From assembly GCF_004027225.2 (NCBI RefSeq), contig NC_044283.2:33982207-34046206 (forward strand): a stretch of DNA of 64,000 bases, given 5' to 3'. Shown here piece by piece: positions 47,027-58,620 of this stretch (within the stretch, counting starts at the first letter, position 1; the number at the start of each line of letters is the position of its first letter). Origin of the DNA: Strigops habroptila (Eukaryota; Chordata; Aves; Psittaciformes; Psittacidae). A model generated the notes under the pieces. That model had not been told where the DNA came from. It worked only from the letters and a program-made list of their open reading frames with translations, and made no database searches. The translations under genes were made by a program, and so were the position numbers.

Positions 47027-50000
47027 GTAAGTTTTCCTAGCGTGAGCAGAATTAAGACAGCAAATGTTTTAATTTACTGTGCTCTTACAGCAGCATCTCT
47101 GGAGGTGGATGCACACGTGTTGATACAGGGCTCTGCATGGATGCTGGGAGCTGTGCACTGTAGTCTCTGCTTGTGCAGGTTTGGATGTGAGGGGGTTTCT
47201 TTTCCCTTTCTTTTTTTCCTTTAGGACTAGTACATCATCAGGCAAAATGAGCCATTAACTTTTAAACGGGCAAAAGTTTGAAAACAGTCTTGTAAAATTA
47301 AAGAGAACAGCTTATAGAGGAAGTAGTTGATACGTCTGTGTTTGGTGCCGTAACCAAACTTGTGAGGCACTGCTATGTGCTGGTAAAACCAAAAGCTCAG
47401 GAAGTCAGTGTTTTCTGGTTATGATTCCCCATCCTTGCATACACCAATTAGTGATGAAATTCACACGCAAATACTTCATAAACTAGTGCCGTTCTCCTCT
47501 ACCTTCTGCTTTACAGAACTGTGTAATCCCTGATTTATAAATTCCACTTTCTATAGGAAGTTACACTACTGCTTTTCAATTTTTGAAAGTGAAAATAATT
47601 AAATTGGGAATTTATGTAATACAGAGATGAAAAAAGAAATATTTTAATGCCTGAAAAGAAAAAAGGCTGCAGGTCATAGAAACTAGATATTAGACTGTTG
47701 TAAGATTTCTAAGCTTATACACTTAGCTTTATAAAATAAAGTGCACACTACAGTATAGTATCAAATAGTAGAATATACCAGTTTTATAGCATCACAAGAG
47801 GGAGAAAACCCTATAGCCTGAGGAAGAAACACATACTTCAAATACTTTGTATCATGGCTCAATAGTCAATATGGTCCCAGTTAAATGTATTTCTAATCAA
47901 ACATTCTTGAAATGAATTGTTATATTTAATCTGGTTTACACTCAAAAAGCTGGATGAACTAACTGTTAATTTCCTACCCACCCAGGAACACAAAACCAGC
48001 TCCCATCCTCGGAAATTACCTTCACTGGAGGAACCAGATGTCTCGATGATACAAAAGGTATCACAAGCAAATCAACTTGAGGAGCTTGACAATTCATTTG
48101 GTCAGTATTAACTTGAATGTCATTTAATTTACAGTTTTCATGAACAAACCATATGGACAAAATATTTTAATGCTTATATAGGTAAAGGTATTGTTACTTT
48201 TGCCAGAGCAAGTTGTGAGCAGGAGAGGCAGAGGGGGTTTTGAGAGTGGTGTTCTTTTCTGTCATTTAGGAAGTAACAACATGTGTAAGTACAAGTCAAT
48301 GGAAGAATACTCTCTTCAAGTTTAATAATGTGAATATTAGAATTTCACACAATGTAACATCACAATTGTTTAAGAATTTACATTTAAAAATGAAAGATCT
48401 GTGTCTTAAGTTATTCACCCCTGTGTGAAGTCCTCAGTTATTAAATAGAGATAGCTCTTATATGGTAAGGCCAGTAATAAAAATATTTGGAAGACTGTCT
48501 AGTTAGAAGTTGTAGAGAAAATGCTGAGAGCTTTCTCAGCTGTAATAGTTGTTACTTTAAGAAAATTATGGAAATATGCATGTAGGTACTAGAAACAGAG
48601 CTGAAAATGGGCTACAAAAACCAATATAGCAAAAGGGTCACCATAAAGAAAGGGCTGGAAAATTAAATGCTCTTCTTTTTCTCACTACTGTGGCATGTAT
48701 TAGAACTATGAAAAGAATGCCCACTAACACTAATAGAATCATAGAATGGTTTGAGTTGGAAGAGACCTTAAAGATCATCTAGTTCCAATGCCCCTGCCAT
48801 GGGTAGGGGCACCTTCCAGTAGAACAGGTTGCTCAGTCTAAGCTAACACTAAATTTCAAGGCAATGCGCTTGAAAAAAGAAATCTATGCCATAGAAAGCA
48901 TAATAAAAACTTAAAGTGTTTGAACTTGAAGAACATTAGAACTTAAAGAGGTTCTGATGTATTTTGGTATCTACCTCCAAGAATCCTACGCTTAAAAACA
49001 TTCTGTAGCAGCTGTAACTGCTGCCTTACGATATCCAATAAAGCAGCTAAAAAGATCCGTATTAAAAACAAAAGGTAAAATTTAGAAAGTGGTTGTTTAA
49101 ATGTGTAGAAGATTGATGTGTGCCATAGCAAAGATAGACTTTAAGTAAACTGTGCAAAATACTTTGCTTGCTATATGCCGTACATACCTGCTGAGCTTTC
49201 CTCCACCTTTGGTTTCGGTTTGTAAAGAAATAGCAGGTGGGTCAGTATAGAAACTGTGAAGCTTTTCACAATTTATATATTTTTCCTAATCCTCAATACT
49301 TTTAACAAAAGTTCCTTTTACAATCAAACCACAAATATTCTAACTAAATGCTTGATGGCATGTCCATGCTCTTTGCCTGGACAGATGGGAACGGTTGTCA
49401 AACAGTTCATTTTCTATTCTTTATAGATCACCCTTTGCACAGTACTGCGGTGGATGCTTATGGAGAGGAACATTCACAAAGCGAGTCACTTGACCAGGTT
49501 TCAGAACCACGAAGGAAAGATACAGAAAGAAGGTCTGGTGAAAATAATAATTGCCAGTATTTAATTTAATGTTTAGATTTTTAAATTAAATGGGAGAAAT
49601 GTTCTGTTTGTCAGGTGCTTTAACTTCAGATTTCCCAGATGAGAAACAAAACAGTAACTAATGTTGAGGAATGTAGAAAAGAAACGAGAGAATAAGCTAG
49701 AGTCTGCCTTCTGTAAGCAGTACATTGATCTATGTACTTTCTGTATTTGTTTTTTAAGGATTTTCAAATACCTCTGTGAGGTATTGATTAGTTCTCTAAA
49801 TGCTGGCATCTAAAGTTAAAAAGTAGAAAAAATGAAAAATAAGTAGAAGCCAGTTAAATTTTATGCAACAAAGGAAATTATTTTTAAAATCTTTTAATGC
49901 AAATTTTAGTGTGTTTCTCACTTGTTAAATCAACTTCAGTTTAAATCTGAAATAGTTCTGATTTGAATAAAATAGCAAGACAGTAATAGTGCTTGTATGG

Positions 50001-53000
50001 CAGGGGGGATGTGTATTTTTATTACCAACCCTGTCCCCAACAAGAAACCCTTCTCCATTCCTGCTAAAATATCCTCAGTAGTAATTTTGCCTCTGTTTTG
50101 AAGTTCCTGCTTAATACAACACGGTTATCCCAGTGGTCAGTTAGCAGTGGGTTTCTAAGTTGTCACGAGGGTTGCTGCTGAGGGATAAAGATTCTGCTCC
50201 CCATATAAGCCATTTGCAACTTCTTGTGTAGTCTGTTTAGGAAACACGAACTAAGTGACATAGCACTATAAAATATTCCCCAGAACAGAAGGTTTTGTTG
50301 TGTACGTACGTACGTTGAAGATTGTTCTTTCTCAGTGTGTAGTAGGTTTACGGGTGGATGTTTTTCTTTTCCTAGTAAAAAAAACCCTCGCTCAAAAACG
50401 TCTGATGGTGATGTTCGGAAATTCAGCACAGCTGATTCTGAGGATGAATCCCTTAAGGAGGATGTGGTACAGAAAAAGTTGCATGAGTATCACCAGTCAA
50501 TTTAATTTTAGCTTCCTTCATGCCATGCCTGCATCAGAGGGCCGGGGGAAGAGGAAGACCTTTCATTCATTTCTTAGTACTGCCTTAGTACTCAGTGATA
50601 CCTGAAATAATTATTCCTCAAAGTATTCCTGTGGGATTACCAAGTGAAATGCTTAAAGCTACAGTCATCACATCAACAGGGAATGTAATAGCCTGGTGTT
50701 CCTGCATCCAGTAGCCTGTTCTCTTGCTCATTTGGGACTATGTTCTTTCAAATACCTTCTTCATATCTGGAATATATATTATTAAGGAATGGCATGCTAA
50801 ATAAAATATAAATCCTTTGTACTTGTTCAGTGTTGAAGTAAAACAGATTTATGAGAGAATTGAATATTGATAAAATTAAGTTTGGATATATATTAGAATG
50901 AAACAAAACCCACTCAGTTTTTAATTGTGTTTTTCCACACTCAGACCACTGTTCATCTAAAATGCTTTTAGCCCACTTAGCTTCCAGGCATATAGAGGAA
51001 GTTAACTGTCTGCAGGCTTGAGAAAGCAGGCCTATGACAAAAGAAGCTATGCAGTAGTTTGCTTAAAAGTTCTTTATGTATTGAAATTTCTGGGAATTGT
51101 TGAAAAGTGTGTTCTAAAATTCAGTACAGGGTGTTAGTCTTTCATCAGTAAACTGACCTATGTAGGACTCTGTAGAAGTGCTGTTGGTGTCACAAAATAG
51201 TCAAAGTAGAGAAAGGATCTGGACAGAATGTGAGTGAAAAGGAAAGTGAGCAGGTGCTGTTGATCAGAGAACTGTTAATACTGGGTGATGACTGTGCTGA
51301 ACCGAGGGTCCCTGTGCTCCTTACGATGTTTCTAGTCCTGCTGCAGGGGTAGTGGCTGACATGTCAGCTGGCCAACGTGGTTAGGCAGCTGCTGTCCCTC
51401 AGCACTGGTCACTGTGCTGTGATTGTGGTGAAATAGGCCTAGGTAAATGTTACTGACCTTTCCTGCCTTCCGCCTAACTGCCATCTCTCAGAATCTTAAA
51501 TGAGTAAACCTAAGGGTTTTTTTGGAAGTTAATCTGCTTTTTCTGTCACAGAAGTCTCTGAATACTACTCAATTGCAGGCAAAAAAGAAGCGGCCTTCAG
51601 AAGAGAACACATCAGATCCTTCTGGTAAATTAATCTTCAAAACTTCTGAATAGCTTTTCCTCATTCAAGATGAATGCTTCTCCATAACACAATGGTTTTT
51701 GTTTCTGACATGTAGCAACATACTGCTTCTAGAAATGGGAGAGTTTAGTTTCAGTTTTAGTACAGACACTCATTAGCAATGGTTAAACTGAGGGTCTGGT
51801 GTGTGTGCCACACAGATTCCCATGGTTTGCATCCCTGGACTTGCCTGGACTTACTCTCCTGAAGGGTAAAGCATAGGTGTGCATCATCACTCACATGCAG
51901 CTTGGTTCCCTTTGAAGGGAAGTCTGGCCCATGGATGTGGAGCTGTAAGACACATCAGTACATCCCTTAGTCTGGAAGCCTGGAGCACCCGCTGTGGGGC
52001 AGAACCTGGAGTCCCCTGACTTTGTGTGTTGGCACAGCTGTTGGTATAAAGACCTTTGAGGTAGGGAACATCAAGACAGTGGAACTTTTCATTAGAAACT
52101 TTCACAGGTGTCATTGTGCTTCCTTTGTACAGTACCCTGTCACATTCAAGTACTAGATTTACATTTGGGAGTGTGTGAAGAAACATAGTTTAACTTTTTG
52201 TGGAGTTAGTTAATAACACTATTGCAAAGGTTAAAAACCCCTAATTGTATATAGGGGTTTTTTTGAAGCATACATGGTATTAGTACAAAATATATACAAA
52301 TATAACAACTCTTGATTCTTTTGAGTAATGCAGGTTTTTCAAACTCAGGCTGTTAGCTTTTACAGCACAAACAGCTATATCTACCCTGTGTAGTTTATCA
52401 GTTGGTTTAATAACATGCTCCTGGACTTGCTTGAAATGATGAAGTTTTTTATGATTGATCATCCAAATCTGAAGTATTCCCAGATAAATGTATCGTAGTT
52501 GTTCAGCCAAAGACAGATATATTGCTCCTATCATATTAAAATATTCATGACTTTTAGACCTTTTTTTTAATAGTGAGCACAGTCACTCTTCCATTATATT
52601 ATAATGTGTTCCTGAATCGTGCAATGTTTGTCTTTATTCTGTTGTTTCAGTGGGTAGTCCATGTTCTGTAAAGGTTTCGTGTCCCAAAGAGATAAAGAGG
52701 TCTCCTGGAGATATTACAGAACTGGATGTTGTTCTGGCTGAATTTGAGAAGATAACAGCAAATTGCAGGTAAATATTCTGCTTTCCTATGGCTGAATACT
52801 CAAAGTTTTAAAAACAACTTACCTGCGTTTTGCTAGTGGGCTGTCCTTCAGGGGATGCACTATTGCATAGTTAGATGCTGATGGTATTTTAATGATTATT
52901 AGGTTTCTGTGATACACATATTTTTTTGTATGTGATCTTGAGGTGGTCTCTAGGGATTCGGTATTTTTCCAAACTTAAGAACAACACATCTCAGCTGACG

Positions 53001-56000
53001 TTTTTCAATGTAGAAAATTAAGCTATTGCTCGTACGTGAAAGATGTACAGTTGCCTGTGCTACTAGCTGCTTAACACTGGGTTTTATTCATTACTCCAAG
53101 GATGAGATTTCTCCTTTACTAAACCAAATGGGTTGTGTTTTGTCTCTGACTTCTCCAGACAAAGCACAGAATCAAACATTTGCAGAAAAGCTATCAACAG
53201 CTTCTGTGCTGCCTTCAAGGACCAAATCACTGATCTTGTAAGTACATCATAAATCAATTTTGTGGTAGTGATTATGGAGCTGTATATTACATCAGAGTCA
53301 AAATGCCTATGGTTTTATATTGTCCTTTACATATTTATATTATGATACTTTAAATGTTCCAATCTCCTGTCAGGATAAATACTGTGAAAACAGTTTGTTG
53401 TGTGCAGGTTATAATTTTCTGCCTCTGTGCTGGCTTCTGTGAGAATTGCCTTTAGACACAGTACTGCTCTTACTGGCTCAATAGAATGGTTTGGGCTGGA
53501 AGGGACCTTAAAGCTCATGTAGTTCCAACCCCCCTGCCATGGGCAGGGACACCTTCCACTAGACCAGGTTGCTCCAAGCCCCATCCAATCTGGCCTGTAA
53601 GTACATTGCAAAGTTGTCAGCTTTTGAGAATAGGGAAGCATCTAATAATCCTGTTTGTCATGTCTAAAGCATTATGTACTGTAAAAAGCTTATTATCTTG
53701 GAAGACTTAAGATTTCTTCTCACTAATAACCATAAATAAATAAACTCAGAACTTTGTAGGAGTTGCAAGAAGTATAATGGATAAGTACTAAAACTACCAA
53801 GTGATTTATTAGAATGAGCAAGTTCTAAAACTACTAGATTTATACATTATATATAAAGTTATAGAAAAATAAAGCTAGGTAGTTCTCCACTAATTGGTAC
53901 AAGGAGTATTACTTGCACCGACTGGTGCAAGATGACTTATTTTGTGCAACAGTCTTCCTCTAGCATGAGGAGAGGAAAGAATTAATACACAACTGACACT
54001 TGTAATCTTCCTTTGAAACAGTGTTGGGGTTTTTTAATCACCTTTTTATGTCATTCCAAAGTAGTTCTTGCAACTGTGTTTTTAGGAGGATAAAGATGAA
54101 ATCAAGATCCATAGTCAATCTGTAATTTTTCTTTTCCTCTGTAGATAGTGGCAGTCCAGGAATTACAGAATATGAAGAAAAAAAATGCCAAGGTAAATAC
54201 ATATCTATCACTAGATTGTACAGCATACAGAGGTGGGCACTGAAATTTCAAGAAGTTGACTAGAAGGAATAAAATTCACCAAACTGTACTGTACTACAGA
54301 ATCAATTGCACAAGTAGAAGATATGGAACCTATCCTGGTTTCAGCTGGGATGGAGTTGGTTTTCTTCCTAGTAGCTGGTGCAGTGCTGTGTTTCAGCTTT
54401 AGTCTAGGAACAACACTGATAACACACCGATGTTTTAGCTGTTGCTAAGTAGCGCTTACCCGATCAAGGACTTTTCAGTCTCTCATGCTCTGCCAGTGAG
54501 CAGGGGCACAGGAAGCCGGGAGGAAGCAGAGACAGGACACCTGACCAAAGGGATATTCCATACCACAGCACGTCATGCCCAGTGTATAAACTGGGGGGAG
54601 TTCCCCAGAAGGCCCAGATCACTGCACAGGTCAGGCTGGGTATCGGTCGGCGGGTGGTGAGCAATTGTATTGTGCATCACTTGGGAGTTATTTTGGGAGG
54701 GCAGGGTTTATTCCTTCTTCCCTCTTTTTATTTTCTATTATATTGATAATTAATACCAAATTATTAAACTGTCCTTATCTCAACCCATAGGTTTTTACCT
54801 TTTTTCTGATTCTCCTTCCCATCCCACTGGGGTGAGGTGTGGAGTGAGCAAGTGGTTCAGGTGTGGTACTTAGCTGCCATTGGGCTTAAACCATGACAGA
54901 GCCACCAGAGGCTTTTTGAAAAAGACCTGAGTAAATACAATGGATTGGAAACTCCATACGTATACTGCTAAACTGGTGTAAAAAAGAGGAGTGCACATTA
55001 GAATGTGTAGGTGTCTATGATTGTGAATGATTCTTTTTCATGAATAACTCATGAAATTGATGGTGGTGAGGCGTTACGAAATGAAAGGCTGGTGAGGCCT
55101 CTGGACAGCCAATTAAATATTGAGAGCTAATCATCAAGAAATACAGATGTTCAGAGGAAGGCAGTTCCTCTGTTCATTCAGAGTGAGTAGGAACTGACGG
55201 AACATGTAACGGGAACGTCGACATGACGAGGGGAACTAGTGTAAGAGCAGAGAAATGTTGCAGTGGTTTCATCAGGAGAGAGGTGAATGTCCTGCCACAG
55301 CAGGTTGGGCACTGTCTGTTGGAGGCTTTCTGCCCAGATTAACATCTTCTGCTAGCTTTTCAATGACAAAGTAGTTTTTAACAAGCAAAGTCAACAAAAA
55401 GCTTATTGTGGGAGGTAGCAATTAATGTGCTAAAGCCTAGTTAGTTTGAGGTGATACGGTAAGCTACTCGGCATGTAAAATGAAAATCTGAATACACTTC
55501 TGGCATTCACAGCCACTCAGAGTTAACCTCATTTTGCCTCTTGTATATCTGTTTAAAATCAGATTTGTAGTTCCTAAATTTACATTTGTTTTGGTTTAGG
55601 CTGGATGTTGTATTAATGAAAGCTTAATTATGCTTAGTTCCTTAGTTATGGCAATCATACTGAACATACATTCATATTAGTCTGAATTTTTAAGACAGAA
55701 ACAAAACCTTGCTAAAGTTGGTCATGCTTGGGTTCAAAATGTCACAAAATCCTTTTGTATGCTTGTAAATCCAGTGTTCCTTAAGAGAAATTTTGGGTGC
55801 AGATGAGAGTTTGACATTTTAAAGAGCTTGAAAGTGTCTAAAATACAAATGTAAAGTTTGGCAGTTTGTAAGGTCTGGTATCTGGGAATCCTCCACACCC
55901 AGAAAATCAGAAGCATAAAACCTCAAAGAAAAAAAGCCAATGAAATTGGAGTTATTTGCCATTGAAGTTACACCACCAGTTCAGAGATTTCTCTCACTGT

Positions 56001-58247
56001 GTGTTTCAGGTATTAACAGACATCAAAAAGAAAAGGCAGCGACTGTTGCAACTCAGAGAAGAACAATTTGAGTATGTTTCTAATGAGGCACGGGAATAGC
56101 CTGACGCACTTAAGAAGTCTGGTATTTTGTAACCTAGAGGTGAAAAGTAATGGGTTTTTTGTTCTTTCATTTTATTTTGATGAAACTCTACTCTTCTATT
56201 GCTTTGTTTTTGCAAAAGCTAAGGATAGCCTGATATAACTCAGGATAGTCATTCTTACAAGTTTTCTTAGCTAACTGGTTACTGGGATGGTATTTCAGAC
56301 CCTATGTTCATAAGAAAAACACAAACATTACAATGTTGAATCCTAAATTTACAGAAGTAAGAGAGAGAGAGCTCTTTTTTGATTTTGAGCTGGGAGAATG
56401 TGTTTCACCTCTGCAATTTGGCAGGGATGCCTCTGGGTACATGGTTTGCTTCCATCTCATGTGGCCACACAATTCCCCTTCTCTAACTTGGCATTAATCT
56501 TAAGTATCATCCAGATGTGCAACATGGAAGTTAAGCTCTTTGGAAGAACCACTGGACTGCCACATAACCCGTTTATTACTTGCGACAAGGTTAATACCGA
56601 AGCTGCGTGTAACACACACACTGGAAGTTAACTCTGTGGGGAACCACAGCCTTGGATCCACAAAGGCAGATTAAAACCCTTCTCTATGGCCATGAGAGTC
56701 TTTGTTTTCTTTGGAGTACTATGGACAAGCTTCACTCAAGGAACTCGCTAAAGGCATCCGTCAGGGTTTGATCCCCCTCACAGACTGACAGTGTCTTCGC
56801 GTCTTTTATTTGTTGTGTTTTCATCTTTTGATCATCCTAAAGCTTTTTTTGCTGCAACACCATTAAATGAAAATGGCTGTTGGCGTTCAGTTTGTGGAGG
56901 GCAGTTTTAATGGATTGAGCCTACCCCTTTACTTAGGCAGAGGTGGGTGTATTTGGTGGCTCCTGAGTATGCTTCAGCATAAGCACCCAACAAACACCTC
57001 AGCCTGCAAGCAGGTGTGTGGGGAACACCAGCTGCTTAAGAAACTTCACTTGAAAAGAACCTCGGGTGCTTCAAAGAGAGCGGCTATGCTGTTGGACTCA
57101 AAAGAGAGATGTGGGAAAAAGTTCTGTGTTTTGTGTGGATTTGGACTCATGCTCCCATTTAGAGACTATGCTGGTTGTTCTAATTAAACAGTATGTTACA
57201 CTAACCTATGTTTTATATTTTGACCAACCTTTCCCTGAAGTCTTCTTCAGAGGAAATATGTTCATAGTAACTCATGAAATAAATATGCAGATGTCGTCAT
57301 CAAAGCCTTGATCTTTTTCAGAGCTGAGCCACAACTGATACGCCTACAAAGAGAATACACTGAGGTACAGGAAAGGCAATCTGCCTTGAGGCAAGCAACT
57401 GAATTACTTACTGATTTAAAGGAGCTACAGCAAGACTGTTTGGATTATAGAGAAGAAAACCCAAAAGAAAAAGTGGTTGTAAGTACATATTTTGTGTGTC
57501 TTCCTGAACTGTTCTGGATCCGCCCTCCTGCCCTTTTTTCTTTCCTAGACTGATGGCATTTCTATTAAATTTAACTTACATTAAATAGCAATATTTTGTT
57601 AATTGTCTTTGTGGGAGCAACTTGAGGATCACTGCTGCAACTGTACTGTGGTATCTCACTCCTTTTTTTTTGGCCCTCCCTGTTTTAGAAACTAAAGTAT
57701 TTCAGAAAGGATTCTGCTACCTTGTTGTCTTTGTCCGGGAATTCAAAGGACACAGAAGCATAGCAGCTGTCCTCAGGTCTTAACAATTTTTATAGAAATC
57801 AAAGAATGATTGGCGGTGAGAAACAAGTAATCAGTTCTTCTGTTGTTACTGATCAAAGGTGGAGAATGCTCTGGTACTTACGTGTGTGTTCTGTAAAGTG
57901 CCTAATTATAAGGACAGCACTTGTATTTCATGACTAGAGTAACTACTCATGTAGTCTTAGCACTCCTTCCCCTGTCACCATGGCTCATGACCTGGTGTGG
58001 TGTTTTCTGTTGGCAGTGCTACCTGCCTGTATGTGTAAGGAATCCTCCCATTTCAGAAGCCTCTCTGAGTTAAAAAGGTTGCCTTGTGATTTTATTTCCT
58101 TATCAACAGTATGGAACTTCCAGCCTCCCTGCTCTTCTGGTGGAGTCGCGGAGAATTCTAGGAGCAGAAAGACACTTTCAGAATATTAATATGAAACTGG
58201 AGGAGGCTCTGGCTGCACAAAGAGGGAAGTTACCAGAGAAACATTAA
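46976..58247 (+). CDS. CENPU: Centromere protein U (complete coding region, 11 coding exons)
   Basis: CENP-U (also MLF1IP, PBIP1, CENP-50) is a subunit of the CENP-O/P/Q/U/R part of the inner kinetochore network and recruits Polo-like kinase 1. The exons splice to 345 residues; human has 418, the difference being in the fast-evolving N-terminal half. Recognisable parts are FDHPLHSTA (55-63), matching the human site around Thr78 that docks the Plk1 Polo-box, an acidic/basic low-complexity middle, and the C-terminal coiled coil from about residue 165 (ELDVVLAEFEKI, later IKKKRQRLLQLREEQFEAEPQ and SSLPALL). The ATG at 46976 is preceded in frame by TAG 24 bases upstream. Exon 3 and 4 donors are weak and need RNA support. 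Confidence 0.93.
47027..47985 (+). other. CENPU intron after coding exon 1
   Basis: About 1 kb of AT-rich sequence, nothing recognised. Confidence 0.5.
47986..48100 (+). CDS. CENPU: CENPU exon 2 (residues 18-56)
   Basis: Acceptor ttcctacccacccag; donor gtcagt, with C at the third intron base. It encodes EHKTSSHPRKLPSLEEPDVS and ends at LEELDNSF, one base into an Asp codon. Confidence 0.82.
48733..48840 (-). mobile_element. CR1 LINE 3' end fragment, minus strand
   Basis: Starts with the octamer-like atagaatc, atagaatg and continues tggaagagaccttaaag, atcatctagttccaatg and cccctgccatgggtagg. It is about 108 bp, 5' truncated, in the CENPU intron between exons 2 and 3. Confidence 0.9.
49427..49532 (+). 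CDS. CENPU: CENPU exon 3 with Plk1-docking motif (residues 56-91)
   Basis: Acceptor ttctttatag. It encodes DHPLHSTAVDAYGEEHSQSE; with exon 2 this gives FDHPLHSTA, matching human FDPPLHSTA at Thr78. The chosen donor ag|gtctgg is weak but is the one that joins exon 4 in its acidic frame. A rival donor 5 bases on (gtgaaa) would shift the frame. Confidence 0.85.
50376..50466 (+). CDS. CENPU: CENPU exon 4 (residues 91-121)
   Basis: Acceptor cttttcctag. It encodes SKKNPRSKTSDGDVRKF then STADSEDESLKEDV, an acidic Ser-rich stretch like human SDDSESIEESD. The donor gatgtg|gtacag was chosen because it alone among nearby GTs leads to exon 5 in an open, hydrophilic frame. Confidence 0.7.
50467..51551 (+). 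other. CENPU intron 4
   Basis: About 1.1 kb, no recognised element. Confidence 0.5.
51552..51624 (+). CDS. CENPU: CENPU exon 5 (residues 122-146)
   Basis: Acceptor tttctgtcacag, donor gtaaat. It encodes KSLNTTQLQAKKKRPSEENT then SDPS, a basic linker. Phase 1 at the end agrees with exon 6. Confidence 0.8.
51625..52650 (+). other. CENPU intron 5
   Basis: About 1 kb of AT-rich sequence holding the inverted repeat at 52233-52262. Confidence 0.5.
52233..52262. repeat. Perfect 11-bp inverted repeat (hairpin)
   Basis: aaaaacccctaa pairs with tataggggttttt: 52233-52243 against 52252-52262, loop of eight bases. It lies in CENPU intron 5. Confidence 0.9.
52651..52768 (+). CDS. CENPU: CENPU exon 6 (residues 146-185)
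   Basis: Acceptor ctgttgtttcag, donor gtaaat. It encodes SPGDITELDVVLAEFEKITA, matching human TSDIKELNIVLPEFEK at the start of the conserved C-terminal half. Confidence 0.93.
53159..53237 (+). CDS. CENPU: CENPU exon 7 (residues 185-211)
   Basis: Acceptor gacttctccag, donor gtaagt. It encodes RQSTESNICRKAINSFCAAF then KDQITDL, aligned to human RIESKVCKAAIATFYVNVKEQ. Confidence 0.93.
53480..53598 (-). mobile_element. CR1 LINE 3' end fragment, minus strand
   Basis: Plus strand reads atagaatggtttgggctgg, aagggaccttaaagctc, agttccaacccccctgcc and on to gccccatccaatctggcc. About 119 bp, inside CENPU intron 7. Confidence 0.9.
54145..54192 (+). CDS. CENPU: CENPU exon 8 (residues 212-227)
   Basis: Acceptor tttcctctgtag, donor gtaaat. 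Sixteen codons, IVAVQELQNMKKKNAK, matching human MLTNLKRKNAK. Confidence 0.92.
54331..54898 (+). mobile_element. Solo LTR of an ERVL-like endogenous retrovirus
   Basis: A 568-bp element starts tatcctggtttcagctggg (canonical TG apparently mutated to TA) and ends gcttaaaccatgaca. Inside are tataaa at 54585-54590, attaaa at 54763-54768 and the ggtatcggtcggcgggtgg segment I recall from common avian LTRs. The five bases on each side, gaacc (54326-54330) and gagcc (54899-54903), match at four of five, fitting a decayed target duplication. No internal retroviral genes remain. It lies in CENPU intron 8 in sense orientation. Confidence 0.87.
54899..56009 (+). other. CENPU intron 8, part after the LTR
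   Basis: About 1.1 kb of unique AT-rich sequence, nothing recognised. Confidence 0.5.
56010..56071 (+). CDS. CENPU: CENPU exon 9 (residues 228-248)
   Basis: Acceptor tgtgtttcag, donor gtatgt. It encodes VLTDIKKKRQRLLQLREEQF, coiled coil, aligned to human MISDIEKKRQRMIEVQDEL. Confidence 0.94.
56072..57321 (+). other. CENPU intron 9
   Basis: About 1.25 kb, no recognised element. Confidence 0.5.
57322..57478 (+). CDS. CENPU: CENPU exon 10 (residues 248-300)
   Basis: Acceptor gatctttttcag, donor gtaagt. It encodes EAEPQLIRLQREYTEVQERQ and continues SALRQATELLTDLKELQQD, a coiled coil aligned along its length with human. Confidence 0.95.
58110..58247 (+). CDS. CENPU: CENPU last coding exon (residues 301-345)
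   Basis: Acceptor ccttatcaacag; stop TAA at 58245-58247. It encodes YGTSSLPALLVESRRILGAE then RHFQNINMKLEEALAAQ, matching human SSSLPALLFKARTLLGAESH. The bird tail adds RGKLPEKH. Confidence 0.96.
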   Translation, partial: YGTSSLPALLVESRRILGAERHFQNINMKLEEALAAQRGKLPEKH

Positions 58248-58620
58248 GTGTTTTTTAATAGACTTTTTGACACTTGTTAGAAACAATTATTAGAATGGTC
58301 AGTGCTTAAAGCTTGTTTAATCGTTGCTGCCGTGTTTAAAAGAAGTCAGTGACTTAACCAGAGGTTTTATCTTTCTATTGTTAAATAGTCTGTGTGAGAA
58401 CGTACTCAGAATGGCAATGAAATTAATGAAACCGGTATTCCAGTTATAGTAGTAAAATGCTTCTGTGCTCTGTGAACAACGTTGGTTTTTAATCTTGGGC
58501 TATTAAAGTCATGTGATCTTGATTAAAAGCAATATATATATATTAAAGAGAATACATAGATACAAATTCAATAAAAATATTTGTGTACTTGAAATAAATA
58601 ATTTCCGTTTCTGGAAGTGA
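58248..58620 (+). other. CENPU 3' UTR
   Basis: AT-rich sequence with ATTAAA at 58502-58507 and AATAAA at 58570-58575 and 58593-58598. The end is estimated. Confidence 0.65.
58570..58575 (+). terminator. Likely poly(A) signal of CENPU
   Basis: AATAAA followed by ttgtgtacttg, a GT-rich stretch about 6-16 bases on. ATTAAA at 58502 and AATAAA at 58593 are alternatives. Confidence 0.55.
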
